A stretch of 64,000 bases of DNA from NCBI RefSeq assembly GCF_013415105.1, contig NZ_JACCDF010000014.1, positions 1-64,000 on the forward strand, in the 5' to 3' direction. The notes below the pieces were generated by a model. It saw only the letters and a program-made list of their open reading frames with translations, was not told where the DNA came from and ran no database searches. Positions 26,551-35,118 of the stretch are shown here, one piece after another. Origin of the DNA: Vreelandella salicampi. Lineage in GTDB: Bacteria; Pseudomonadota; Gammaproteobacteria; Pseudomonadales; Halomonadaceae. The translations under genes were made by a program, and so were the position numbers. Position 1 is the stretch's first letter. Every line of letters begins with the position of its first letter.

Positions 26551-29500
26551 GGGTAAACCGGATCCAGACGGTTGGTGTCAACACGCGCTCGCTGCTGGGC
26601 ACGACGCAGCGGCAGAAAGTCGAGTTCATCTGGGCGCCTGGCCGGGCTCAGGCGGCCCTCGTTGGCTTCAAAGCCGATTCTCAGTCGGAAGCCTAGGTCG
26701 CTACGGTCAATATCGTAGTCGCCCTCCGCGCGCAGGGTCAGGGCATTGGCACCGCTGTCAAAGCGCAACAGATTGGCGCCCACAAAGACCCGCTTATGAT
26801 CGAGGCTATCACCCCGGTCATCGTCTTTGAAATAACGCCGCCAACGCACACCCACCTCTCCGGCAACGGAACCGAAAAGCTGTCTGGCCGCTGTGGAGAC
26901 TTCCCCATAATCAGGGTCAAAGGGGTTGAGGGATTCATTGCTCACCAGCGCCCCCTCGAGATAGACCCGCTGATCCAGATGGGGCGACCAAGTGAGGCGG
27001 TCGGAAAGCACCAGACTTCGCTGGTGATCGTCCTTGTAGGGCGAGTACACATCGGGGTCTATGTCGGATAAGTCGGCCAGGGGCACCGAATCCAAGCTCA
27101 ACCAGCGCTGGTTCAAGGTCATACTCGGCTCGTGCTGAAGCCGCGGCGTCAGGCGGTAGGTCCTCTCGATACTTCCCTGCAGCCGCGCCGACCAGTGATT
27201 GTCACCATCGATGCCATCCACCCGGCCGGGCTGAAGATAGGCTTCGCCGAAGAAGCCGAACCGCCAGTCACTTTCGTCGGGGTAGAAATCCACCCACTGC
27301 CTGGCACCCACTATTTCGTGGCTGCTCTCAAGCTGGCGCATAAGCAGATCGCTGCGACTAAAAAGCCGTCTATCGGGCTGACGAAAACGGTAGCTAACGC
27401 CGGCCTCGACCGCGCTTGTTCCTTGGATCGGCGCTACATCGTCTTCGGTACCGTCGATGCGCTCCACTAAGCTCAGGTAGCCGCCCCAACTCTCCAGTCC
27501 GGCACCGGGCGAGTGATGATCCTCCAGCTTCCAGGCGACCGGCGCCGCCGGTTCCGTCGGCGGCGAGGGTCCCCGAGCGGGAACGGCAAGGCTTGCCTTG
27601 ATCACGCCCGGCTCAAGCGGCAACTCGGCCTCGGGCGACGGGCGCAACGCATGCAGCCGAAAGTAGCGATCCTCGTCGCCTCTCGCCTCGAAGGTCAGGG
27701 TCTGCCAGCCCGGCGCCACGAAACGATAGGATGTCGAGCCGTTGCGCGGCGGCCACTCATCCACCCGCACCCAGGCAGGGCCTTTGACGTAGAAACTCGC
27801 CGGCAGGCCGGGGGCGGCAATGTGGTAGGTGCGCGTTTCATCTTCCAGCAGCGGCTCCCCGCTCCCAGTACGGGCAAGCCGGGCAGTAACGAACTGCTGC
27901 TGTCGGGGGTCTTCAAGCCACAGCCGCAGGGCGTGCTCTCCCGGCTCCAGCCTAATCCGCTCAATGGTCTCTCTTTCCGAGAGAAGTACCCGCTGCGGAG
28001 CCTGCTCATCAAGCTGAATCATCACCGCCGCAGGAATACGCGCTTCGTGGGGCAAAACCCGCTGAGCGAGGCGTAATTCAACCGTTAAGGGCTCGGGCGT
28101 GAAAAGCTCCACGCCTTCTGTGCCTCTGCCACTCAAGAGCATCGCGTCTACAGACAATTCCGGCATCAAGGCCTGACGCACGCGCCTAAAAGGCGAATGC
28201 ATCGATTCTTCCAAAGGCAGCTGGCGTACCCCAGCACTCTCAAAGCTGCTGCTGATGCGCTCCCAGCGATACCCTTGAAGCAGCCTATCGGCCAGTTGGC
28301 GAATGGCCGGCTTCTCGGAATGCACCTCGGCCAACTGCGCCAGGCGTGCACTTACCGAATCTCTTGATTCAGGGTTCTGCTCAAGCTGCCAGAGCAGTGC
28401 CACAGCGAGGGCATGGGCCTTTTCAGGCGATTCGGGCACACCGGTACTCGTCACGATGTTATCGACCTGAACGGCATGGCTCCCTGTCGGCCAGCTTTCC
28501 GCTCCGCCACTCCCTTCTTGAACATCAGTCTGATCAGGAAAGTCGAGGGCCTCAAGCGTACTTTTGAGGCTGACTGCATCCAGGTAAGCAAGCTCGCGGC
28601 TATAAAGCTGCGCCGACGGCCTAACCGCCAGCGGCTCAAGCTCACCGTCGCGCACCTGAAAGTAGTCGGGCACCGGGGAGGAAAGGAAATTTTCCCTTCC
28701 AGGAGACGCGTGCAGCAGGTCCTTCAAGGCCAGGGGCGTCACCGGCGGCAATACCGCCCAAGGGTGGACCGGCTGCCACTGCCACATCTGGGTCAGGTAT
28801 TCGTGTTGTTGAGGCCTAACACGGACACGGTGAAGGCCGGGGGGCACCGCCACCAAGGTGTCATCGCCGGTGGCCGTGGCGGTGCCTTGATGGATGGCCT
28901 GGAGATAAGGGTTTTCCGCGCGACTGAGAATCGGCGCTTTGAGCGTGGTCGTCTTGCCCGCGACATCGACAAGCTCCGCGGAAAGCCAGTCAAGCTCTCC
29001 CGCTTCACGGGTATCCGGCGCGACCTGCCGCAGCTGCACACGCAACACGGCTGGCCCTACCACCTCAACTTCTACCGGTGCATCGCGGCTTGCGTGTGGC
29101 AACGCAAGGGGCTTTTGCGTGACTTCGCTGAACAGGGTCGAGAAGCCGCGAGCGCGCTCGAGGCGGCTATCCAGCGAGACCCAGTCGAAGGTTTGCTCTG
29201 ACGACAACGACCAGTCAAGCCAGCGCTCTACCCCTGCCAGGCGCTGCGCTCGGTTCGGGCTTTCAAGGGCACGAGCGATGGATTCACCCGCGCGCATTCG
29301 CTCTCTCCGGGCGCGGCCTATCTCCCCCGCTTTTTGCCAATGCTTCATGGTCTGAGCGGTATCGCCCTCACGGGCGGCGAGATCGCCCCGACGCAGCGCC
29401 TGCTTTAAAGCGGCTTGTTCGACGCTGTCCGCGCTCGCTTGCCAGCCCGCCGACTCGGCCGCCTCCGGCAGCCAGTTAGGGGTGGCCCCTTCATGGGCGA

Positions 29501-31778
29501 GCAACCAACCTAGCTGAGTTGCCCAAAGGGCGTCCCCGGCGCGATGCAGCGCCTCACCCAAGGGATCGAGAAGCGCTTTATCGCCTTCGCGCAGAAAACG
29601 CGCGGCCAGCAGACGCACCTGTCTGCCCCAGTTCTGGGTCTTGGCGTACTCCGTCAACATATCATCGGTCGCCAGGCGCCTTGTGACGGCATCACGCGCA
29701 AATACCGCCGAGGCCAAACGCTGGCGATGGGCCAGATAGTGCTCGCCAAGTTTTTCAAGGGCCTGCTGCGATAGCCGATAAGCCTCCGGGTGTTGCCCGT
29801 AGCCAGCTCGACCAAGCGCTTCCAGCACGCCGATCCAGTCCTTGCGCTCTACCTCTGCTCGGGCTTTTTTCAGGCGGTCATTGAGATGGCTAACGGTCGG
29901 GTTCGGGCCTTCCGACTTCATGTCATCCAAATAAGCCGCCTGAGCGGCATGAAGGTAGCGCAGCATCGGGTACCACTGATTCTCCAGGGCCTGCTCAGGC
30001 GTCGGGTCGAGGGGAAGTGGCCTTGATGCCGGGTTCGGTGCCGTTTCAAGCGCTCGGTGCAGGCGGGCAACCCCGCCGCTGGGCGCCTGCTCCAGCAGTG
30101 CACGGTAAGCACTCTCGCCAGCATCAAAGGGCTGACTTGCCCGGTACTGAAGCGCGACGGAAAGCGGCGCGTCACTCCAGACACGCACCGCATCAATATC
30201 AGCCGGCAGGGGGAGCTCGACGCTGGCCGCCGGCCAGTAGTGGCCAGGCTCCCGGTTTGCAGTAAAGTCACCGCCCAGAGTGGGGTGCACCAATGCCTGC
30301 CCCGGCGCTTTTCGCTGTGAAAGAACAGCATCCTCAGGCGTGGGGAGTGAAGCGCCCTTGGCAGGCTCCGAGAGCCTAAGCCGCTGAGCCGGTGCATCGT
30401 CGTACTGCACCCAAAGCTCGGCATCTTGGGGCGCCAACCGCGCCACGGAAAGGCGCAGCCGGGAAGGCCCGGCCCGCTCAGGCAAGGGGTAACGCAACGG
30501 TTCCTGGTTCAACTCGACAAAAAGGCCACGACCCAGCCGTTCAAGCACGCCCTCCCCCAGGTAGTAATGCTCATCAATCTCAAGGTTCAGCGGGCTGGTG
30601 GTGGCAAACCAGGCCATGTTCATGGCAAGGGGCGCACTCGCCGCATGAACGCCAGCATCGGGGAAGAGGTTACGAAAGAAGCGTTGGCCGCGCTCGATCT
30701 CACCGGCAAGGGCTTGGCTCGCCGTCTGGGGCCGGGCGCCAGGGAACAGGGATGCCTCCTGTGCAAGAGGGCTTTGTTCAAGAAAGCCCAGGGCAATGTC
30801 GGCGGCACCCTCGAGGTGATTCGACTGGCTAAGTGTCTCCACTTCTTCCAGTGTTCTGCCATCGGCGCGCAGGGGCTGCGCGATAAGCCCTTGAGTAAGC
30901 TCGGACGTCGTCGGCTCGGGCTCGTTGAAATCGAGAAAGTAGTCCGCCTCAGCCTGTTCAACGCGGACAAAAAGTGGCAACGAGGCCTTGAGTGCCAGTC
31001 GGTGCTCTCCCTCAGGAATCGCCATATAGCGGCGGTCCATGCCGCCGTGAAACCGGGAGGCGCCTGCCTCTTGGTAGAGGGTGCTCAATTGAGTACGCTC
31101 AACGCTGAGACGCCGCCAGGACCCTTCATTCAGGCGCCAGCTCAAGGCGTACTGCTGCTGTTCTGCAACGTCGGCCGGCCGGCTGGCCACGGCGAGTACC
31201 CGGGGGCCTTCCAACTCCAGCGCGATCACGTCATCCTGTTCCAGGCGCTGAACATCACGCCGCTCGCCATCATCATCAATATGCTGGACGTGCTCAAACG
31301 CTTGCGTCGCGTGGGTTTCCTGATAGGTATCTGGCGCATCCACGGGGTCGAGTTCGGCGACGAAAAGCCGGCCATGAATCGCCGACTCAGCCTCCAGGCG
31401 TACCAATAGAGGCGATGGCTTGACCTTCACATGAAGCCACTCACCACCCTCACTGCTGGGCGTCCAAGGCGCCTGCCACCAGAGCTCACCGTCGCGGGAG
31501 AGCCATAGCAGCGGCGGTGTCTGGTCGTCATCCAATTGCAGACGCAGATGGCCTTGCGCGGCAAGTGAAAAGGTCGCCGTTTCGCCGGCATCGAGACTCA
31601 CTCGGCTATCTCTTGTGTGATCCAGCCGCTTGGCTTGCTCCCATATCAGTCGTGGTGCCTGATGGGCGCGCTCGCGCTCGGCCAGCGGATCCGACGTGTA
31701 AGGATACACATCGGGCTGATTTTCACCGGCCGCACTCAAGGGCAGCGCAGCGGCCACGATCACCGCAAGCCATCTCAT
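26547..31778 (-). CDS. Giant secreted protein with helical-repeat middle and outer-membrane beta-barrel (predicted polymer exporter)
   Basis: 1743 residues. Signal peptide MRWLAVIVAAALPLSAAG. Residues to about 580 are beta-rich with repeated Ig-like strands. About 600-860 is helical and TPR-like (e.g. LRRGDLAAREGDTAQTMKHW). More beta domains follow to 1430. The last ~310 residues alternate short amphipathic strands and turns (WRFGFFGEAYLQPG, HWSARLQGSIERTYRL, RVYLEGALVSNES, ALTLRAEGDYDI), as in porin-type barrels. Helical repeats plus barrel recalls PgaA and BcsC, which export polysaccharides, but no close relative is recognised. GGAG lies before the ATG at 31778, which overlaps the upstream stop (ATGA). 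The barrel strand count cannot be fixed by eye. Confidence 0.75.
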   Translation of the reverse strand: MRWLAVIVAAALPLSAAGENQPDVYPYTSDPLAERERAHQAPRLIWEQAKRLDHTRDSRVSLDAGETATFSLAAQGHLRLQLDDDQTPPLLWLSRDGELWWQAPWTPSSEGGEWLHVKVKPSPLLVRLEAESAIHGRLFVAELDPVDAPDTYQETHATQAFEHVQHIDDDGERRDVQRLEQDDVIALELEGPRVLAVASRPADVAEQQQYALSWRLNEGSWRRLSVERTQLSTLYQEAGASRFHGGMDRRYMAIPEGEHRLALKASLPLFVRVEQAEADYFLDFNEPEPTTSELTQGLIAQPLRADGRTLEEVETLSQSNHLEGAADIALGFLEQSPLAQEASLFPGARPQTASQALAGEIERGQRFFRNLFPDAGVHAASAPLAMNMAWFATTSPLNLEIDEHYYLGEGVLERLGRGLFVELNQEPLRYPLPERAGPSRLRLSVARLAPQDAELWVQYDDAPAQRLRLSEPAKGASLPTPEDAVLSQRKAPGQALVHPTLGGDFTANREPGHYWPAASVELPLPADIDAVRVWSDAPLSVALQYRASQPFDAGESAYRALLEQAPSGGVARLHRALETAPNPASRPLPLDPTPEQALENQWYPMLRYLHAAQAAYLDDMKSEGPNPTVSHLNDRLKKARAEVERKDWIGVLEALGRAGYGQHPEAYRLSQQALEKLGEHYLAHRQRLASAVFARDAVTRRLATDDMLTEYAKTQNWGRQVRLLAARFLREGDKALLDPLGEALHRAGDALWATQLGWLLAHEGATPNWLPEAAESAGWQASADSVEQAALKQALRRGDLAAREGDTAQTMKHWQKAGEIGRARRERMRAGESIARALESPNRAQRLAGVERWLDWSLSSEQTFDWVSLDSRLERARGFSTLFSEVTQKPLALPHASRDAPVEVEVVGPAVLRVQLRQVAPDTREAGELDWLSAELVDVAGKTTTLKAPILSRAENPYLQAIHQGTATATGDDTLVAVPPGLHRVRVRPQQHEYLTQMWQWQPVHPWAVLPPVTPLALKDLLHASPGRENFLSSPVPDYFQVRDGELEPLAVRPSAQLYSRELAYLDAVSLKSTLEALDFPDQTDVQEGSGGAESWPTGSHAVQVDNIVTSTGVPESPEKAHALAVALLWQLEQNPESRDSVSARLAQLAEVHSEKPAIRQLADRLLQGYRWERISSSFESAGVRQLPLEESMHSPFRRVRQALMPELSVDAMLLSGRGTEGVELFTPEPLTVELRLAQRVLPHEARIPAAVMIQLDEQAPQRVLLSERETIERIRLEPGEHALRLWLEDPRQQQFVTARLARTGSGEPLLEDETRTYHIAAPGLPASFYVKGPAWVRVDEWPPRNGSTSYRFVAPGWQTLTFEARGDEDRYFRLHALRPSPEAELPLEPGVIKASLAVPARGPSPPTEPAAPVAWKLEDHHSPGAGLESWGGYLSLVERIDGTEDDVAPIQGTSAVEAGVSYRFRQPDRRLFSRSDLLMRQLESSHEIVGARQWVDFYPDESDWRFGFFGEAYLQPGRVDGIDGDNHWSARLQGSIERTYRLTPRLQHEPSMTLNQRWLSLDSVPLADLSDIDPDVYSPYKDDHQRSLVLSDRLTWSPHLDQRVYLEGALVSNESLNPFDPDYGEVSTAARQLFGSVAGEVGVRWRRYFKDDDRGDSLDHKRVFVGANLLRFDSGANALTLRAEGDYDIDRSDLGFRLRIGFEANEGRLSPARRPDELDFLPLRRAQQRARVDTNRLDPVYP

Positions 31779-32662
31779 GGGGCAGTCTCCGTCACGCACT
31801 GGATGAGGGTATGTCGGGCATCCGCGTCCCTGATCAGACGTTTGCGCAGATCGGCGTCAAGCTCCAGATGCACAAAGCCATCGAAGTTGCGACGGCGCAA
31901 GTCGGCAGCCAACGTATTGGTGGTGGCGCCGAGTTCACGAACATCCCTGGGATAAAGCAGTGCGCGGATGTCGAGTCGGTCGGACAAACACGCGGTCAGT
32001 TGCACTAGCGACTTAGGCGGATAACTCGTGCCGTCGCTTAAGATGGCTTGAGCCTCACGCCCGGCGCGGCTATCACGCTTGGCACGGCTGTAACCGTGCA
32101 GCTGGAGTATCCGCCCTTCTGGATGTATATCGGCAAAGGCGCGGCTCAGGGCGTGAAGGTAGCTATCGGCAATGTGCACTAGGTCAGTGTCATCGCTTTC
32201 ATAGCGATGGGTCGTGTTCCATGCCGCGGCCAGGGCATCACTTTCCAGAAAGAGCTGGCGCGCGAGCGTGCCGGTACGCAGGTCGAAATACTGATGCGGC
32301 GCCTGGATCAGCAACGGTGAGCCGCCCTCCATACGCGCAGCGAAGAGCCCCCGCCCTCGGCGCGCGTCTTTCTTTTCGGTCAAGGCAACGGTTTCCGACT
32401 GCGACAGGGCAACCGCCTCATAGCCCAGGGCCTTAAAGTTGCGCCCTCCTTCGCGGCGGTCATCCTTAGCGAGCCACTGCCGGAAGCCCTCCTGGGCTTG
32501 GAGGATGCTGTTCGCGGGGGGCACAACGTACTCTGCGCTGCGCGCCTCCTCAAGCAGTGTCTCAAGGCTCGCCTTGGCAGAGGCCAGCGTCAGCGTGCCG
32601 GGCACCACCAGCGTTGCCGCCGCCATGAGCAAGGTTTTTTTCATTACATTGACTCTTTTCAT
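31775..32662 (-). CDS. Periplasmic PghP-like gamma-polyglutamate hydrolase
   Basis: 295 residues with a signal peptide (TLLMAAATLVVPGTLTLASA). The mature part has a pattern I recall from the phage gamma-polyglutamate hydrolase PghP: Pro-His with a nearby acid and TG (APHQYFDLRTG, His123), an HGY motif (LQLHGYSR, His189), and a Glu in a hydrophobic strand near the end followed by a basic helix (FVHLELDADLRKRL, Glu267). PghP is a zinc enzyme that cuts gamma-glutamyl bonds. Sitting with PgsB- and PgsC-like genes, it would trim or release the polymer in the periplasm. GAGGAGG precedes the ATG at 32662, and both ends overlap neighbours by ATGA. Confidence 0.65.
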   Translation of the reverse strand: MKRVNVMKKTLLMAAATLVVPGTLTLASAKASLETLLEEARSAEYVVPPANSILQAQEGFRQWLAKDDRREGGRNFKALGYEAVALSQSETVALTEKKDARRGRGLFAARMEGGSPLLIQAPHQYFDLRTGTLARQLFLESDALAAAWNTTHRYESDDTDLVHIADSYLHALSRAFADIHPEGRILQLHGYSRAKRDSRAGREAQAILSDGTSYPPKSLVQLTACLSDRLDIRALLYPRDVRELGATTNTLAADLRRRNFDGFVHLELDADLRKRLIRDADARHTLIQCVTETAP

Positions 32663-35118
32663 TCACCCTCCTCGCGAAAACTGCGCGTTCGCTCGTGCTC
32701 GCCCGGCAGCACTTCGTGGAAAACGATATAGCCCGGCGCTCCGCTCTGCAGCGAAAACTCCACCGTCACAGGACCATCGGGAAGATCACTGCCCAAATCG
32801 ATCAGGATCGGCTGGCCATGGGCGAGCCGCTCGCGCTGCTGGTCGAGCACATAGCCGACCCCGGCCTCCTCGGCGGTGGGCGTCACCTGATAGAGCCGCT
32901 CAAGATGCGTCCACTCCTGCGTCGGCCCTGGGTTCAGCGCCTCAGGAGTGATGCGCACCCGCACCGTGCTCGCCTCGCCGGCGTCGCCAAGCGAGTAAAA
33001 ACGCGCGCCAACCAGCTGGCCATCTTCACGTTTATCGACAGGATAGCGCAGCGTTTCCTCTTGAAGCCGGAAGGCCATGCGGCGCAGGTAACCCGACTCA
33101 TCCGGGTAGCGGTAGTTCATCAGCCAGGTACCCGAGGTGCTGGCATCAAGTACCACCTCATGCTGGCCCGGCGAGAGCGGCGGCAAGCCTACCTCACCGC
33201 GCCTGCCAATCAGCTCGTGGCGGACCGTCCTGCCGTCGATGCGCAGCGTTAAGCGGAAGGGAGCAGACGCTTCGCGCAGATAAACAAGCTGCGGCGAAAG
33301 GCTTCGCGTTACCCCGGGCGCGGCGATTTCCACGCGCTGACTGCCCTGCTCCAGGGGCTGGAAGTAAGCCGGGAGCCCTCTCGGGCGCAGGCGCTCCTCC
33401 CCGCGCAGAGGCACCAGGATACGGGCACCGCGTGCGGCTAACTGAGGATCGAGGGCCGCCCACTGATAGCGCCCGGCGAGAAGCTCCGGGTCACGTTCAG
33501 GTGGGCGCGACTGAACGTGCAGCACTTGACTTGTCTCCGGCGCCGGCGCCGGCTCTTTCGATGGTGCTACGTTGGTTGCCGGCGATTGCGTCTTGGGCGG
33601 CTGCAAAATAAACCAGCTCGGCTGGCCCGCCTCGTCGCCTCGCCAAGCGTAGTAGTCCACCGGTACGCGCGTGCGGTGCGGCAGGTTGTCGGGCCGGGTA
33701 TAGGCGTTGGCGAGCAGTGGCTGCTGGCTTGAGACCTCAAGACGAACGGCCTCGGGCGGCAGGCGCAAATAGAAGCTTGCCGGGTCGGAAAGATCCGCCA
33801 CGGGCTGGGTGTCTGCCACCCGGTCGATCATCGAGGGCACGACATCGGCCTCAAGCCTTCCTCGATCGACAACTCCGCCTTGCGCTTCCAGCAGCCGGTA
33901 CTCGGCCTGGATATTCTTTTCAGTCGGCAGGGGTTCACCACCGCCGTGGGCGCGAAGATCCAGGCGCAGAGACGTACCCACTTCCTCCCCGGGCAGCAAT
34001 TGAAATACCGCGGCAAGCCCCGGCTGCACAGCCCAAGCGCGCAGAAAGCGTGGCTCGGGCAGCGCGCTCTGCTCGGGCTCCTCGACCGGCCAGATATCGA
34101 GCATACCCGGCTGATTCGGCGTGACCACCAGGAGCCCCGGCGAGAGAACTTGCTCGCTTGAGAGCGGCTCGCCTGAAAGGGTCACCCGCTCCTCACGCGG
34201 CGCCTCGAACTGCTCGGTGACATGGCGCAGCGAGAGTTCGGGTTCCAGGCCTTCATCGAAAAGGGGCGTGAATTGGAGGCGGTATCGCCCTTCTGTCTCA
34301 ATGGGCAGCAAGCCGCGGCGATCCGGCCCGGCATACAGCCCTGGCGAGCGGGGCATCAGGCTCGGGTCGATGTAAGCGTCGGCGCCCTGGATGCTGAACA
34401 GTATACCTTGGGCAGGGTTGGTGCCGAGTGGGCCCACCGGCTGCCACTGGCGCTCCAGCAGGTTCAAGCGCTCCTGGCGCGTCAGCAGCTCCGGCGGGTA
34501 GATAGCCCCCTGTGACAGCCGCTCCTTCTGGGCTTGGCTCAGCCGCTCCCAGGCAACCGAGGCTTGCCGCTCGCTCATGCGCTCCTCGTAGTAAACGCGC
34601 ACGGCGACGTTCTCGAGCGGCGGTACAAGCGGCTTCAGACGCAAGCGAACATAGGCCGTCTGAGGCAGCGCATCCAGCTGTACGTTGAAGGATTGACCGG
34701 CGGCCACGGCAAGCGCTTTGTCAGTGTAGAGGTTGCGCGGCACCGGCACGCCGTCCTTGATAAGCGGCTGAGGTAGGCGAGTCTCCTGGGTATAGCTTCC
34801 CTCATGCAGGGGGTCGCGATTGCCGTCCAAGAGCTCGTATTCAAGGACGTAGCGCAGCGGAACGTCCTTTTCAGCCTCGGGATTTGCCCCGGCGTGGGTG
34901 AGCACGCGTAGTCGCGGGGCTTGGCTGATGATGGGAAAGGTTAGCCACTCCTGCTCGGGCAAGAAGTAGACCGTTGAGGAGCGCGCGTGCAGGTCAAGCT
35001 GCTGGATCACGGCGGGCGCCGGCGGCGGCACCTGAAACAGCGAACGCAGAGGCTGGTAGAGAAACGCTGCCACGATAACGAACAGCAGTAATAGCAGCAG
35101 GCGGCCGAGGATTCTCAT
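32659..35118 (-). CDS. Large membrane-anchored periplasmic protein of the polymer operon
   Basis: 819 residues. An N-terminal anchor (LLLLLLFVIVAAFLY, residues 6-20) is followed by an all-beta periplasmic body. Around residue 520 there is a low-complexity Pro/Ala/Glu linker (APSKEPAPAPETSQV) separating two parts. No catalytic motif is seen. The Ig-like beta style resembles the first third of the barrel protein (similar phrases such as PGQHEVVLDASTSGTW versus PGEHALRLWLE), so the two may share a fold or interact. It could bridge the inner-membrane synthase to the outer-membrane barrel. Coupled by ATGA at both ends. Confidence 0.7.
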   Translation of the reverse strand: MRILGRLLLLLLFVIVAAFLYQPLRSLFQVPPPAPAVIQQLDLHARSSTVYFLPEQEWLTFPIISQAPRLRVLTHAGANPEAEKDVPLRYVLEYELLDGNRDPLHEGSYTQETRLPQPLIKDGVPVPRNLYTDKALAVAAGQSFNVQLDALPQTAYVRLRLKPLVPPLENVAVRVYYEERMSERQASVAWERLSQAQKERLSQGAIYPPELLTRQERLNLLERQWQPVGPLGTNPAQGILFSIQGADAYIDPSLMPRSPGLYAGPDRRGLLPIETEGRYRLQFTPLFDEGLEPELSLRHVTEQFEAPREERVTLSGEPLSSEQVLSPGLLVVTPNQPGMLDIWPVEEPEQSALPEPRFLRAWAVQPGLAAVFQLLPGEEVGTSLRLDLRAHGGGEPLPTEKNIQAEYRLLEAQGGVVDRGRLEADVVPSMIDRVADTQPVADLSDPASFYLRLPPEAVRLEVSSQQPLLANAYTRPDNLPHRTRVPVDYYAWRGDEAGQPSWFILQPPKTQSPATNVAPSKEPAPAPETSQVLHVQSRPPERDPELLAGRYQWAALDPQLAARGARILVPLRGEERLRPRGLPAYFQPLEQGSQRVEIAAPGVTRSLSPQLVYLREASAPFRLTLRIDGRTVRHELIGRRGEVGLPPLSPGQHEVVLDASTSGTWLMNYRYPDESGYLRRMAFRLQEETLRYPVDKREDGQLVGARFYSLGDAGEASTVRVRITPEALNPGPTQEWTHLERLYQVTPTAEEAGVGYVLDQQRERLAHGQPILIDLGSDLPDGPVTVEFSLQSGAPGYIVFHEVLPGEHERTRSFREEGE

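Noticed and set aside
30426..31409. A 327-codon open frame on the plus strand
   Set aside because: Antisense to the barrel protein gene, with no ribosome site or domain; GC-rich DNA often leaves such frames open.
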